Source of the DNA: UBA5336 sp964506685
GTDB taxonomy: Bacteria > Pseudomonadota > Alphaproteobacteria > Caulobacterales > Hyphomonadaceae
Reading direction: 5' to 3'
Length of the DNA: 64,000 nt
Assembly: GCA_964506685.1 (NCBI GenBank)
Contig: CAZDMQ010000009.1
Span: 4,630 to 68,629, forward strand
The translations under genes were made by a program, and so were the position numbers. The notes under the pieces are model-generated. The model did not search any database. It was not told the DNA's origin and saw only the letters and a list, made by a program, of their open reading frames with translations. Shown here in pieces: positions 49,780 to 59,700 of this stretch; the first letter of the stretch is position 1, and every line of letters starts with the position of its first letter.

Positions 49780-51702
49780 TCAGCCCGCAGCCATGGTCTC
49801 GATGGCAGCCACGTCACCGCGACCGAGCGCTTCGATGGCGCGGGCGGCAATATGGCGGGCGTTCAGGCCGGCCGCTTCGTACATGACGTCGGGCTTGTCC
49901 TGCTCCTGGAAGATGTCCGGCAAGGTCATGGTGCGGATCTTCACGCCGGCATCAAGAGCGCCGGTGCGTGACAGGTCATGCAGCACGAAGGCGCCGAAAC
50001 CGCCGACGGCACCTTCCTCGATCGTGATCAGGACTTCATGCCCGCGCGCGAGCCGGTGAAGAAGGTCGCTGTCGAGGGGCTTGGCGAAGCGCGCATCGGC
50101 CACGGTCGTGGACAGGCCCTGTCCGGCGAGCATGTCGGCGGCCTTGAGGCATTCGGCCAGCCGCGCGCCGTAGGAGAGGATCGCGATGGTGGTCCCTTCC
50201 CGGACAATCCGCCCCTTGCCGATCTCCAGCACTTCGGGCGATTCCGGGATCTCGACGCCGAACCCTTCGCCACGCGGATACCGGAAGCAGGAGGGCCGGT
50301 CGTCGATGGCATGGGCGGTGATCGTCATGCGGGCCAGTTCGGCCTCGTCGGCCGCCGCCATGCAGATCATGCCGGGCAGGGCACCCATGTAGCCGATATC
50401 GAAGCTGCCGGCATGGGTTGCCCCGTCGGCACCGACAAGACCGGCACGGTCAATCGCAAAGCGGACGGGCAGCTTCTGGATGGCGACATCGTGGACCACC
50501 TGGTCATAACCGCGCTGGAGGAAGGTGGAGTAGATTGCGGCGAACGGTTTCATGCCGTCGGCGGCGAGCCCTGCGGCAAAGGTGACGGCGTGCTGTTCGG
50601 CAATGCCGACATCGAAATGCCTCTCGGGGAAGGACTTGCCGAAAATGTCGGTCTTCGAGCCATTGGGCATCGCCGGGGTGACCGCACAGACCAGCGGGTC
50701 CCGGTGGCCCAGCGCTTCGAGCGTGTCGCCGAAGACCTTCTGGAAGCTCGGGGCCCTGGGGGCGGATTTCTGCTGTTCGCCGGTGATGACGGAGAATTTC
50801 GACACACCGTGATACTTGTCCGAGGAATTCTCGGCCGGCGCATAGCCCTTGCCCTTCTGGGTGATGGCATGGATCAGGATGGGCCCGTCCAGGATGCGCT
50901 GGACGTTCTCGAGGATTGGCAGCAGGACATCAAGGTCGTGGCCGTCGATGGGGCCGATATAGTAGAAGCCCAGTTCCTCGAACAGGGTGCCCCCCATGGC
51001 GAAGCCGCGCAGGTATTCCTCGGCCTTGCGGGCCGGGGTTTCGAGGCCGATGGGGCGGGCGACGCGCTTGGCCAGACGCCGCAGCCCGCGATAGGGGCGG
51101 GAGGACACGAGGCGGGACAGGTAGTGGCTCATCGCACCGACTGGCGGGGCGATGGACATTTCATTGTCATTGAGAATGACGATCAGCTTGGAACCGTCGA
51201 GACCGGCATTGTTCATCGCCTCATAGGCCATGCCGCCCGACATCGACCCGTCACCGATCACGCAGATGACGTGGTTGTCCCGACCCTGAATGTCGCGTGA
51301 CTTGGCGAACCCGTGCCCGGCCGAAATCGAGGTGCAGGCATGGGCCGCGCCGAACGGGTCATAGACGCTCTCCGACCTTTTCGTGAAACCCGACAGGCCT
51401 CCGCCCTGGCGCAGCGTCCGGATCCGGTCCTTGCGACCGGTCAGGATCTTGTGCGGGTAGCACTGGTGGCCGACATCCCAGATCAGGATGTCATCCGGGG
51501 TGTCGAAGACAGCGTGGATGGCGACGGTCAGTTCGACAACACCCAGACCCGAGCCGAGATGGCCCCCGGTCACGGAGACCGTGTCGATGACTTCCTCCCG
51601 GACTTCGTCGGCAAGCCGCTTGAGGTCGGCACGACTGAGCGCCTTCAGGTCGCTCGGTGTGTCGATGCTGTCCAGGAGGCGGTTCTTGAGAAGCTCTGTC
51701 AT
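49780..51702 (-). CDS. dxs: 1-deoxy-D-xylulose-5-phosphate synthase
   Basis: The 640-residue thiamine-diphosphate enzyme makes 1-deoxy-D-xylulose 5-phosphate from pyruvate and glyceraldehyde 3-phosphate, the first step of the MEP isoprenoid pathway. The order of motifs is complete: GGHLGSGLGVVELT and WDVGHQCYPHKIL, the thiamine-binding GDGSMSGGMAYEAMNNAG with NDNEMSI, and the transketolase middle domain with VGIAEQHAVTFAAGLA. GLVGADGATHAG is in the following part. Length is typical. It is 37 bases downstream of ispA in the common xseB-ispA-dxs order. Confidence 0.97.
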   Translation of the reverse strand: MTELLKNRLLDSIDTPSDLKALSRADLKRLADEVREEVIDTVSVTGGHLGSGLGVVELTVAIHAVFDTPDDILIWDVGHQCYPHKILTGRKDRIRTLRQGGGLSGFTKRSESVYDPFGAAHACTSISAGHGFAKSRDIQGRDNHVICVIGDGSMSGGMAYEAMNNAGLDGSKLIVILNDNEMSIAPPVGAMSHYLSRLVSSRPYRGLRRLAKRVARPIGLETPARKAEEYLRGFAMGGTLFEELGFYYIGPIDGHDLDVLLPILENVQRILDGPILIHAITQKGKGYAPAENSSDKYHGVSKFSVITGEQQKSAPRAPSFQKVFGDTLEALGHRDPLVCAVTPAMPNGSKTDIFGKSFPERHFDVGIAEQHAVTFAAGLAADGMKPFAAIYSTFLQRGYDQVVHDVAIQKLPVRFAIDRAGLVGADGATHAGSFDIGYMGALPGMICMAAADEAELARMTITAHAIDDRPSCFRYPRGEGFGVEIPESPEVLEIGKGRIVREGTTIAILSYGARLAECLKAADMLAGQGLSTTVADARFAKPLDSDLLHRLARGHEVLITIEEGAVGGFGAFVLHDLSRTGALDAGVKIRTMTLPDIFQEQDKPDVMYEAAGLNARHIAARAIEALGRGDVAAIETMAAG

Positions 51703-51739
51703 CTTATTCTCTTATTATATTCCAATGCAAAAGGCGACT

Positions 51740-52645
51740 TTAATGCCGTCGCCCCAGCACGAAGTCTACAGATTGCCGCAGGTATTCGGCCCGGTTTCGG
51801 AACACGGCCAGATGGTCGCGTGCCTGGTTGGCCAGCAACTCCACGCGCTCGCGTGCGCCCTCGATCCCGAGCAGGGTCACGAAATTTGCCTTGCCCTTCG
51901 AATGATCCTTGCCGGCGGCCTTGCCCATCAGGGTCTCGTCCCCTTCGGCATCGAGGAGGTCGTCGGCGATCTGGTAGGCCAGGCCGAGGTCATGGGCGAA
52001 ACCGCTCAGGTGCTGGCGTTCGTAGTCCGAAGCGCCACCGAGTATGGCGCCAGCTTCGACAGCATACGAGATCAGCGCGCCGGTCTTCAGTCGCTGCATC
52101 CGGGTGATGGTATTGAGATCGCGCGGCATGTCGGTGCCCAGCATGTCGATCATCTGGCCGCCAACCATGCCCTTTGCCCCGGCGGCCCTGGCGAGCGTGG
52201 AGATGAGCAGTGTCCGCACCTCGGCATCGTCATGGGTCACGGGGTGGGCCAGGATCTCGAAGGCAAGGGTCAGCAGGGCATCTCCCGCCAGAACGGCCGT
52301 CGCCTCGTCGAAGGCCTTGTGAACGGTCGGCTGGCCACGGCGGAAATCGTCATTGTCCATGCAGGGCAGGTCGTCATGTACCAGCGAATAGGTGTGCACG
52401 CATTCCAGCGCCGCAGCGGCGCGCAGCAGTGCGGTTTCCGAGGCCCCGAACATCTTGCCCGTGTGCAGGACGTAGAACGGACGCATGCGCTTGCCATTGG
52501 CCAGGGCGGCATGCCGCATCGCCCGCATCAGGTCCGCTTCCGGGCCCGACGCGTTCGGGATCAGCTGGTCGAGGGCGACCGTGATCTTGTCCGCCACTTC
52601 GCGAAGCAGCGCAAGAAAGGGGGGATCGGCTTCAGCCCCGCTCAC
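51740..52645 (-). CDS. ispA: Farnesyl diphosphate synthase (polyprenyl synthetase)
   Basis: The 301-residue short-chain prenyl transferase has both aspartate-rich motifs, DDLPCMDNDD (about 91-100) and DDLLDAEGD (about 226), which bind magnesium-diphosphate. It also has GKRMRP for isopentenyl diphosphate, and the KTGALI block. It builds C15 farnesyl diphosphate from the C5 units made by the pathway begun by Dxs. The two residues after DDLP (Cys-Met) before the next acidic pair fit bacterial farnesyl synthases. Five bases separate it from xseB. Confidence 0.95.
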   Translation of the reverse strand: MSGAEADPPFLALLREVADKITVALDQLIPNASGPEADLMRAMRHAALANGKRMRPFYVLHTGKMFGASETALLRAAAALECVHTYSLVHDDLPCMDNDDFRRGQPTVHKAFDEATAVLAGDALLTLAFEILAHPVTHDDAEVRTLLISTLARAAGAKGMVGGQMIDMLGTDMPRDLNTITRMQRLKTGALISYAVEAGAILGGASDYERQHLSGFAHDLGLAYQIADDLLDAEGDETLMGKAAGKDHSKGKANFVTLLGIEGARERVELLANQARDHLAVFRNRAEYLRQSVDFVLGRRH

Positions 52646-52650
52646 GGTCC

Positions 52651-52899
52651 CTACTCGAAAGCGGCTGGTTCAGTCGCCGTCGAGCCGTCCTTGCCTTGGA
52701 CGATCTGTTCGACCTTGAGCTCGGCAGCCTTCAGCTTCGCTTCGCAATGCGCCCGAAGGGCCTCACCTCGCTCATAGCGGGCAATCGATTGTTCCAGCTC
52801 GACATCGCCGCGATCGAGCTCGGCGACGATTGCCTCGAGCTCCTTCAGGGCGGCCTCGAAGGACAATGACTGAATCGGAGGGGTGGTCTTTGTCGCCAT
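52651..52899 (-). CDS. xseB: Exodeoxyribonuclease VII small subunit
   Basis: The 82-residue helical protein matches XseB: SFEAALKELEAIVAELDRGDVELEQSIARYERG. XseB binds the large subunit XseA to form exonuclease VII, which degrades single-stranded DNA. XseA is not in the window. It is the first gene before ispA and dxs, an order found in many proteobacteria. Confidence 0.95.
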   Translation of the reverse strand: MATKTTPPIQSLSFEAALKELEAIVAELDRGDVELEQSIARYERGEALRAHCEAKLKAAELKVEQIVQGKDGSTATEPAAFE

Positions 52900-53001
52900 G
52901 GACGGCTCCTCTTTTCCGCTCCACCATAGTCAGGTGCATCGCCACTCACAATCCTGCAGGTTGGAGATAAAGCGCGATGGGTCGGCAAGGAGGAACGTCG
53001 A

Positions 53002-53910
53002 ATGAGTCGGGACAGTGATATTCTGGTGGAGCGGCAGGAGGGCATCGTCACCGTGACGCTGAACCGGCCGGAGAAGCGGAACGCGCTGACGCTCGGCATG
53101 CAGGCCGATCTTGCCGATGCCCTCTGGGAGGCGGACGAGGATACCGGCGTGCACGCGGTGATCCTTGCTGGCGCGGGAAAGGATTTCTGCGCCGGGTATG
53201 ATCTGTCGGGCGCGGGCAGCGCGGTGCCTGACACCGCGTTTCATGCGGCCGGGCGAAAGTATCGCGGTGCGCGCAGCATCGATGACGATGCCTGGCAGCT
53301 CGAACGGGCCCAGCGCTACCGCATGGCGATCTTCGACATGCACAAGCCCGTTATCGCAGAAGTCCGGGGCGCCTGCCTGGCCGGCGGGACCGACCTCGCC
53401 TTCCTTTGCGACATGGTGATCGCCGCCGCCGACGCCCGCATCGGCTTTCCACCCGCCCGCGATCTCGGCGCGCTGCCAAACCAGATGTGGGTCTACAATT
53501 GCGGCCCGCAATGGGCGAAGCGGCTGATGCTCACCGGCGACAGCATCACCGGCCACGAGGCCCAGGCGATTGGCCTGGTCATGAAGGCGGTACCGGAACC
53601 GGACCTTCGGGCCGAGACGGAGGGGCTTGCCCGCCGGCTTGCGCTGATCGATCCGGACCTGCTTGCGGCCAACAAGCGGATCGTGAATCTCGCCATGGAA
53701 CTGATGGGCGCGCGGACCTTGCAGCGGCTGGCTGCGGAGAATGACGTGCGCGGTCACAACACCCGCGCTGCCGATCGCTTTCGCGCGGCGGTGAAGGCAG
53801 AAGGTCTGAAGGCAGCGCTCAAGGCCCGCGATGCGCCGTTCGGGGACGGACGGGCGCGGGTGTTCGGTCCGGAGACGCGCGATCCCGACGGACGGCTGGT
53901 CGAGGACTGA
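53002..53910 (+). CDS. Enoyl-CoA hydratase/isomerase family protein (crotonase)
   Basis: The 302-residue crotonase has the expected blocks: VTLNRPEKRNALT at the start, VILAGAGKDFCAGYDLSG (CoA and oxyanion hole), KPVIAEVRGACLAGGTDLAFLCDMVIAAADARIGFPPARDLGALPN (second oxyanion residue and active-site region). The position of the usual catalytic Glu is not standard (GTDLAFLC in place of GGGCELA), so the reaction may be another member of the superfamily. It is longer than a simple hydratase because of an inserted segment and a basic C-terminal tail. The gene stands alone, 102 bases from xseB and divergent to it. Confidence 0.85.
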   Translation: MSRDSDILVERQEGIVTVTLNRPEKRNALTLGMQADLADALWEADEDTGVHAVILAGAGKDFCAGYDLSGAGSAVPDTAFHAAGRKYRGARSIDDDAWQLERAQRYRMAIFDMHKPVIAEVRGACLAGGTDLAFLCDMVIAAADARIGFPPARDLGALPNQMWVYNCGPQWAKRLMLTGDSITGHEAQAIGLVMKAVPEPDLRAETEGLARRLALIDPDLLAANKRIVNLAMELMGARTLQRLAAENDVRGHNTRAADRFRAAVKAEGLKAALKARDAPFGDGRARVFGPETRDPDGRLVED

Positions 53911-53919
53911 TCCGCACTT

Positions 53920-54567
53920 TCAGCCGCGCCACTGGTACGTCCGGAAGCTCCAGTACCCGTCACCGCCGTCGTGGACGCAGCGCCAGCCGAGTGTGCGCAG
54001 TTCGGGGCGCAACATGCGGTTGAACCAGCCATGGGCCGCGAGATAGACCTTTCCTGCGCTCGCCTCGGTGTCGAGCAGGCGGGCCGCTTCACTGGCGCGG
54101 GCGCGGGCCTGTGCAATATCCTCCCCGTCCAGGCTGTGCCCGTTGAGCCAGGCTGCGCGTGCGAGAATGTTCCATGTCTTCGGCAGGTAGCGCACGACGG
54201 GCAGGCAGGGTGGCGGCAGCGGGGCCTCGTTGAACAGGGCGCACTGGCGGGCCTCAAGGTGTGGTGCAGCAAGGGCGGCCGTCTCGATGGCGCGCTGGCG
54301 CTGGGAGGTGAGCACGACCTGCGCGTCGGCAACGGCGGCGCGAAGCCCCTCCGGGACGCTTTGGTTCTCGGCCAGGCTGCCCGTTTCGTACCGGTCCCAC
54401 CAGTCGGTGTATTCGCGCCAGGTAAGCCTCGGACCGACCTTGCGATCGAGCGCGGGACGGCCATGCCTGGAAATGATGATGGGCCCGCGCTGCAGGCGCG
54501 TGCCACGCCCCTTCGCCGCCTCGGGCGCCGGGCGGGTTTCCGGTGTCGGGTTCGCCGTCTCGCTCAT
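53920..54567 (-). CDS. Histidine phosphatase superfamily protein
   Basis: The 215-residue protein has the phosphohistidine motif RHG in IIISRHGRPALDR and the second histidine in VYLAAHGWFNRML, with LTSQRQRAIETAALAA holding the conserved arginine. It also contains several tryptophans. It converges on the crotonase gene with a 9-base gap. I start at ATG 54567, though no good ribosome site is seen. A TTG at 54606 behind GGCGG is an alternative that adds 13 residues. The substrate is unknown. Confidence 0.8.
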   Translation of the reverse strand: MSETANPTPETRPAPEAAKGRGTRLQRGPIIISRHGRPALDRKVGPRLTWREYTDWWDRYETGSLAENQSVPEGLRAAVADAQVVLTSQRQRAIETAALAAPHLEARQCALFNEAPLPPPCLPVVRYLPKTWNILARAAWLNGHSLDGEDIAQARARASEAARLLDTEASAGKVYLAAHGWFNRMLRPELRTLGWRCVHDGGDGYWSFRTYQWRG

Positions 54568-54618
54568 CGTATGCGGGGGGTTATCGGCCTTCCGGCGAGC
54601 CGGCAAGCCGCCGTTCGC

Positions 54619-55476
54619 TCAGAGCCCCTTCCATAGCCGGCCGGGAAGGCATTCTGTGGTCTCGGTATCTCGACAGCGATAGAAGGAGAGGATCACCGTG
54701 TCTGCGCGGCCGATGAGATGATCCATGGGCACGAAACCGATCGAGGCGCGTTCGGCCGGGATGCGCGGATCGAGCGTACAGCCCGCCCGGTCGATCACCC
54801 CGTTCACCGGCGGACAATGGCCGGTGGTCTCGCGACCATCCGTGGAATTGTCGCGATTGTCGCCAATGAAGAGCAGGTGCCGCTCCGGCACGACGAACTC
54901 GAAGGTGTTGTCCAGCCGCCCGTTGGTGTCGAACTGGTGAATGAGCCAGGACTTGCCGTTGATCGTCTCGCGATACTCGTTTGCGATCCTGGGGCCGCGC
55001 GGCTCGTGGGCGATATAGGAGAAGTTGCGCACGAACTCGGTCGGGACGGGCTCGCCATTGAGGAACAGCTGCTCGCCCCGGAAGACCACGTGATCGCCCG
55101 GCAGTCCGATCACCCGCTTGATCATGACGCGATTGAAATGCGGATGCATGAAGACGGCGACATCGCCGCGCTCCGGGGTGCGGGCAAACAGGCGCCCCTC
55201 GCCCAGCGGCAGCAGGCGGCCAAGTCCCCACGGCACCGAGAAGCGGCCATAGCCGTAGGCGAATTTCGACACCGCTACCCGGTCGCCGACGCGCAGGTTC
55301 GGAACCATGCTCTCCGACGGGATGACGCGCTGCTCATAGACCAGCATCGAGAAGACGAAGAACAGCGGAATGAACACGGCGAGCGTCACCGCCCATTCCT
55401 TCAACTCACGCAGGATCTTGTCGCCGAGGCTGAGCGGCGGCTGTCCGGACTTGCCCGTGGTGGTGTCGCTGCTCAT
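54619..55476 (-). CDS. lepB: Signal peptidase I
   Basis: The 285-residue membrane peptidase has a single main transmembrane helix near residues 30-50 and the catalytic pair: Ser in PSESMVPNL and Lys in VMIKRVIGLPGD. Box E is GDNRDNSTDGRETTGHCPPVNGV, with a variant SDSR-type region (GDNRDNS, as usual). It removes signal peptides from exported proteins, of which this window holds many. A C-terminal CRDTETTECLP cysteine pair is extra. No rnc/era cluster is near; it stands between the phosphatase and an MBL-fold gene. Confidence 0.95.
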   Translation of the reverse strand: MSSDTTTGKSGQPPLSLGDKILRELKEWAVTLAVFIPLFFVFSMLVYEQRVIPSESMVPNLRVGDRVAVSKFAYGYGRFSVPWGLGRLLPLGEGRLFARTPERGDVAVFMHPHFNRVMIKRVIGLPGDHVVFRGEQLFLNGEPVPTEFVRNFSYIAHEPRGPRIANEYRETINGKSWLIHQFDTNGRLDNTFEFVVPERHLLFIGDNRDNSTDGRETTGHCPPVNGVIDRAGCTLDPRIPAERASIGFVPMDHLIGRADTVILSFYRCRDTETTECLPGRLWKGL

Positions 55477-55571
55477 TGGCGGCCTCGCAAGCTGTCAGAT
55501 CGCGGTTTTAGAGCACCGGCAGGGTTATGCAAACTGCCCTCCAGACACCGTGCGCAATCGCCCGTCGCGGG

Positions 55572-56624
55572 TCACACCGCGACGTAGGTGTCGACGCCAT
55601 CGGGGCCAGTCGTGCGGGCGATGGCACCGCGCACGAGCAGGAGGTTGAGGTGGGCCAGCGCTTCGCCCGTCGCCATGCCAAGCGTGTCCTCGTCGATCCG
55701 GCGGGCGAACAGGGCCGTGAACGTGTCGACGACGCGCATGGGTGTCTCCAGCCGCGAAAGCAGCCGCGAGAGGGCCGTTTCATGGCCGTCGATGAGGTGG
55801 GTCAGCCGCTTGTGCACGCCCCGGAACGGCTCGTTATGGGCCGGCAGGACAAGCACATCTTCTGGCAGGACATCGCGCAGTCGGCTGCAGCTCTCGAGCC
55901 ATTCGGCGAGCGGGTTGGCGTCGGGCTCGGTAGGGAAGACCGATACATTCGATGAGATCCGCGGCAGGATCTGGTCACCGGAGATGACGAGGTTGAGGGC
56001 CGGGCAGAACAGGCAGGCATGTTCGGGCGAATGCCCCCGACCGATGAGGACGGTCCAGCTCTGGCCTGCCATCTCGAAGACATCACCCTCGGACAGGCGG
56101 CGATAGGCGTCGGGCATGCGCGAGACGGCGCGTCCGAACCCGCCGAATTTCGCCTTGTAGGTCCCGATCTGTGCCGCGGTCCATCCTGCGCGGTGGTAGA
56201 AGTGCGTCCCGGCCTCGGGGGCCTCGCGTCCGGTGTCGGCAACCAGCGTCCGGCAGGTGAGATATTCGAGCCGGCTCATCCAGAGTTCGGCGCCGGGAAA
56301 CTTCCGTGACAGCCAGCCTGCATTGCCGACATGATCGGGATGCATGTGGGTGACGATGATGCGGCGGACCGGCCGGCCGCCAAGCCTGTCAGCGAAGATC
56401 TGTCGCCAGGCCGACTTCGTGTCCTCCAGCGGCATGCCGGTATCGACGATGGTCCAGCTGTCGCCATCATCGACCAGCCAGAGATTGATGAACTTCAGCG
56501 AGAAGGGCAGCGGCATGCGCACCCAGTGGATCCCAGGGGCAACCTCGAGCGTCTCACCGTGCGGCGGCGTGTCCTCGCCCCAGGGATAGGTGAGACCGCC
56601 CTTGCCCGTGGTCTTGCCCCGCAT
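55572..56624 (-). CDS. MBL-fold metallo-hydrolase
   Basis: I start at 56624 (AGGAG nine bases upstream), giving 350 residues; an upstream in-frame start lacks a ribosome site. It is a metallo-beta-lactamase fold hydrolase with THMHPDHVGN (zinc ligands), the middle His in GRGHSPEHACLF, Asp in VISGDQILP and His in VLPAHNEPFRG. The C-terminal helical domain (from about 270) is like that of glyoxalase II/hydroxyacyl hydrolase-type or SdsA-unrelated MBL proteins with a winged end. It is cytoplasmic; no signal is present. The substrate is unknown. Confidence 0.85.
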   Translation of the reverse strand: MRGKTTGKGGLTYPWGEDTPPHGETLEVAPGIHWVRMPLPFSLKFINLWLVDDGDSWTIVDTGMPLEDTKSAWRQIFADRLGGRPVRRIIVTHMHPDHVGNAGWLSRKFPGAELWMSRLEYLTCRTLVADTGREAPEAGTHFYHRAGWTAAQIGTYKAKFGGFGRAVSRMPDAYRRLSEGDVFEMAGQSWTVLIGRGHSPEHACLFCPALNLVISGDQILPRISSNVSVFPTEPDANPLAEWLESCSRLRDVLPEDVLVLPAHNEPFRGVHKRLTHLIDGHETALSRLLSRLETPMRVVDTFTALFARRIDEDTLGMATGEALAHLNLLLVRGAIARTTGPDGVDTYVAV

Positions 56625-56758
56625 TTGGCCTGCTCCTGCCTCGCCCGATGCGTGCCCGCTGCCCGTTGTCGCCTGATATCCGTCCATCAGGGAGCCATGC
56701 CACATCAGGCGACGGGGTGGAACGGGTGCCGCAGGGGCAGACCTCCGATCTCGCAGGT

Positions 56759-59700
56759 TCAGTCGAATTCGCGCTGCCATTCGATCCGCGCGCCCTGGGA
56801 TTCGCCAGGGGTCAGGTCTGCCTCGACCTCGAGGTTGCGGTAAGGCGTCCATTCGATGATCACCGCAGGCTGGCCGACGCGGCTGGTCCGGACCTCGAGA
56901 TACACGTCCTCGGCAAGGTATTTGCCCGTCGCCACGCTGGTGCCGCCCCCCTCCTCGGTGGCGAGGTCGAGCGTGTCGAGGCCAAGCGCGTCCTCGAGAC
57001 CGCCGAGCAGGTCCATGCCCCCGCCACTGCCGGCGAGGCTGGCGAGGCCACCGGCGAGTTGCAGGGCTTCAAGCTCCGAAAGCTCGCTCGGCGAGCGGCC
57101 GAACAGGACCCGCGAGAGCACCTCGTCCTCGGGCAGAACCGGTTCCGATGACAGGGTGATCTCCGGGGTGGCGGGCGTGCCGGTGATCAGGATCACGGCG
57201 CGGATGTCGTTGGCTTCGCGCACCGCGCGGAGGTCCAGCTCCGCTTCCGAAGGATCACCGGCCAGCCGCACGCTCGACTCCTCGAAAAGGAAGCGTTTGC
57301 CGGCAAAATCGAAATGGCCGCGGACAATCGTCGCTTCGCCCGTGATCATCGGCGCACCGGCGGGACCGGTGATCGTCGCACCGAGACCGAACTCCGCGTC
57401 CAGTCCCAGGCCAGAGATGAAGATCCGGCGTGGTGCATCAAGTGCGATATCGAGCGCGAGGCGGGTCGTCCTATCCGTGGGTGGTTCCGGGGCCGGCTCG
57501 GGATCGCCGCTGCCATTCGGGAAGGTCACGTCGAGGGTCTGGTAGCTGGCGCCCTGGATCTGCGTTGGATCGATTTCCGCGCGATCGATCGTGATATCGC
57601 CCGCAATGGCCAGGCCCGCATCGGTCTCCTCGAGCGTGAGCTTGCCGGACCCGCGCGCGCGAATGTCCTGGCGATTGACCACGAACAGGTTGCTGGCCTT
57701 TAGCGCCAGCGTGCTGCCGCCGGCGCCGGGCACATACGCGCCCTGACCGGACAGCGTGCCGCCTTCCGGGCCCGTTGCGTCAAACCGTTCAAGGGTAAAC
57801 CGGCCGTGATCAATCGTCGACACAACGGCGAGGTCCTCCAGGACGAGGCCGAGATCGCCGTGCTCGATCCGTCCGCCGGAAAACGAGATGCGTCCGGTGG
57901 TGGTACCGGCCGCATCGGAAAGACCGCCGGCGAGATCGAGATCAAGCTGGCCGGACATGGCGACGGACGGCGGCAGGAGAAGCGCGGCGACCGCATCGAT
58001 CGCGCCATCGCCTGCGATGTCGTAGCGTGCCGCTTCGGGATTTGACAGCGCCAGTCCGGGCCAGGCGGGGCTGGGGTCGAGAGGGGCGTCCAGGCGGGCC
58101 TGAAGGCCTAGTCCCTGATTGTCTGCAAGTGATAGGGTCCCGCGCAATCCGGCAACGTCGCCTGTCAGGGTATAGTCGAGCGTGACGGGGGTGTCTGGGT
58201 CTCCCGGGGGAGCAAGGCCGGTGAGGCTGCCGCTCGCCCGGATCTCGGTGTCGCCGGGCCCCGTACCCGTCGCGATGGTCAGCTCACCGGCGAGGTTGCC
58301 GCCCGTGACCGGCCGTTGCAGCAGGTCAAGCACCGGGGCCAGGGCCAGGCCGTCATGGCGGGCCCGGAGATGTGTGGAGCCGGCGCGCGCGGCATATTCC
58401 GCCTCGATCGTGCCGCCGAGCGCGCCCAGCCGGCCACTGGCGTGCAGGTCTCCTGTGGCGGCATCGCGGCGGACCTCGACCGGCTCGATCACCCGGGTCG
58501 TGAGGGTGTCGAGCTGCAGCACGGGCGAGACGACAAGGTGGGTCACGGTGTCGCCGAGGCCAGCGAGTTCGCCGCTGAGGTCCAGGCTGACAGGGTGGCG
58601 GCGACCGTCGAGTTCGAGCGTGCTTTCGCCACGGCCCTCGAACCGGGCCAGCGCTGGTGTGCCGTTCATGGCAAACCGCACCATGCTTTCGCCGAGCCCG
58701 GCAACCGAAGCGATTTCGGCGCGGGCATCGAGGTCGAGTTGTGCCGCGTCGATGCGGGCTCGCGCATTGAGGCTCTGCACGGGCGTGCCGACGACGGGAC
58801 CGCCTTCAACTGAGAGTGCAGCGGTGAGGGCAAGGGGGTCGGAGAACGGCGCGCTGATCTCGCCGCTCGCCGAGACGCCGAGGGCCTTGGCGTTGAGATT
58901 GTCCAGGCGCCAATGGGTGGCGTTCAGCGCCAGACCGGTATCGAGGCGCAGGGGGCCGCCCTCGCTTCCGGCATCGCCCTCTTCCCTGCTTGCGAGCCGT
59001 CCATCGGCGCGCGCAGATAGCTGGCCGGTGAAGTCGAGGCTGCCTGCCAGCGTGCCGTCGAGTGTCAGCTCGGCGTTTTCGAGCTCCTGGCCGGACAGTG
59101 TGATCTGGTCGGTACGGGCAGAGAGACCGATCGCAAGCTGTTCGATGGGGCCTTCCAGTGCGGCCTCGAGATGGACCGGCGCGCCGGGAACAGCGCCGGG
59201 ATCCGGTCGGACATCACCTTCGAGACGGGCCGACAGCCGACCATCCCCTGTGCGCGCCGCCTGTCCGGCCAGGTCGAGCCCCTGCGCGCGGATTGACAGC
59301 GCGGGAAGGGTGACACCGCCATCGGCCTCGCTGCGGGCGGACACCTCCATGTGCACGCGCGAGCCGACAATCGGCGCGAACGCGGCGGGCAGACCTTCGA
59401 AGTCCGTGGCTTCGCCTTTGAACCGGATCAGCGGCCGCGTCCCATCCTGCGTCTCGGTCTCCCACGTCCCGGCAAGGTCGAAGGGCAGGGCGGAGGATGC
59501 CCGGCCATCGGCCCGGAGGGCGCCCGACAGGCGGAGGAGGTTGTCCGCAGGCCGAAGGCTGCCGCTCGCGGAAACGGCGGCATGCGTGCCGGAGAGCTGG
59601 AACCGGTCGAGGACCAGCATCGCGCCGCCCTCGGCCTGGCGGGCTTCGAGCGTCATGGACGGCGTCTCGCCGAGGAGCTGTCCCGCCGGGCCATCGAGAT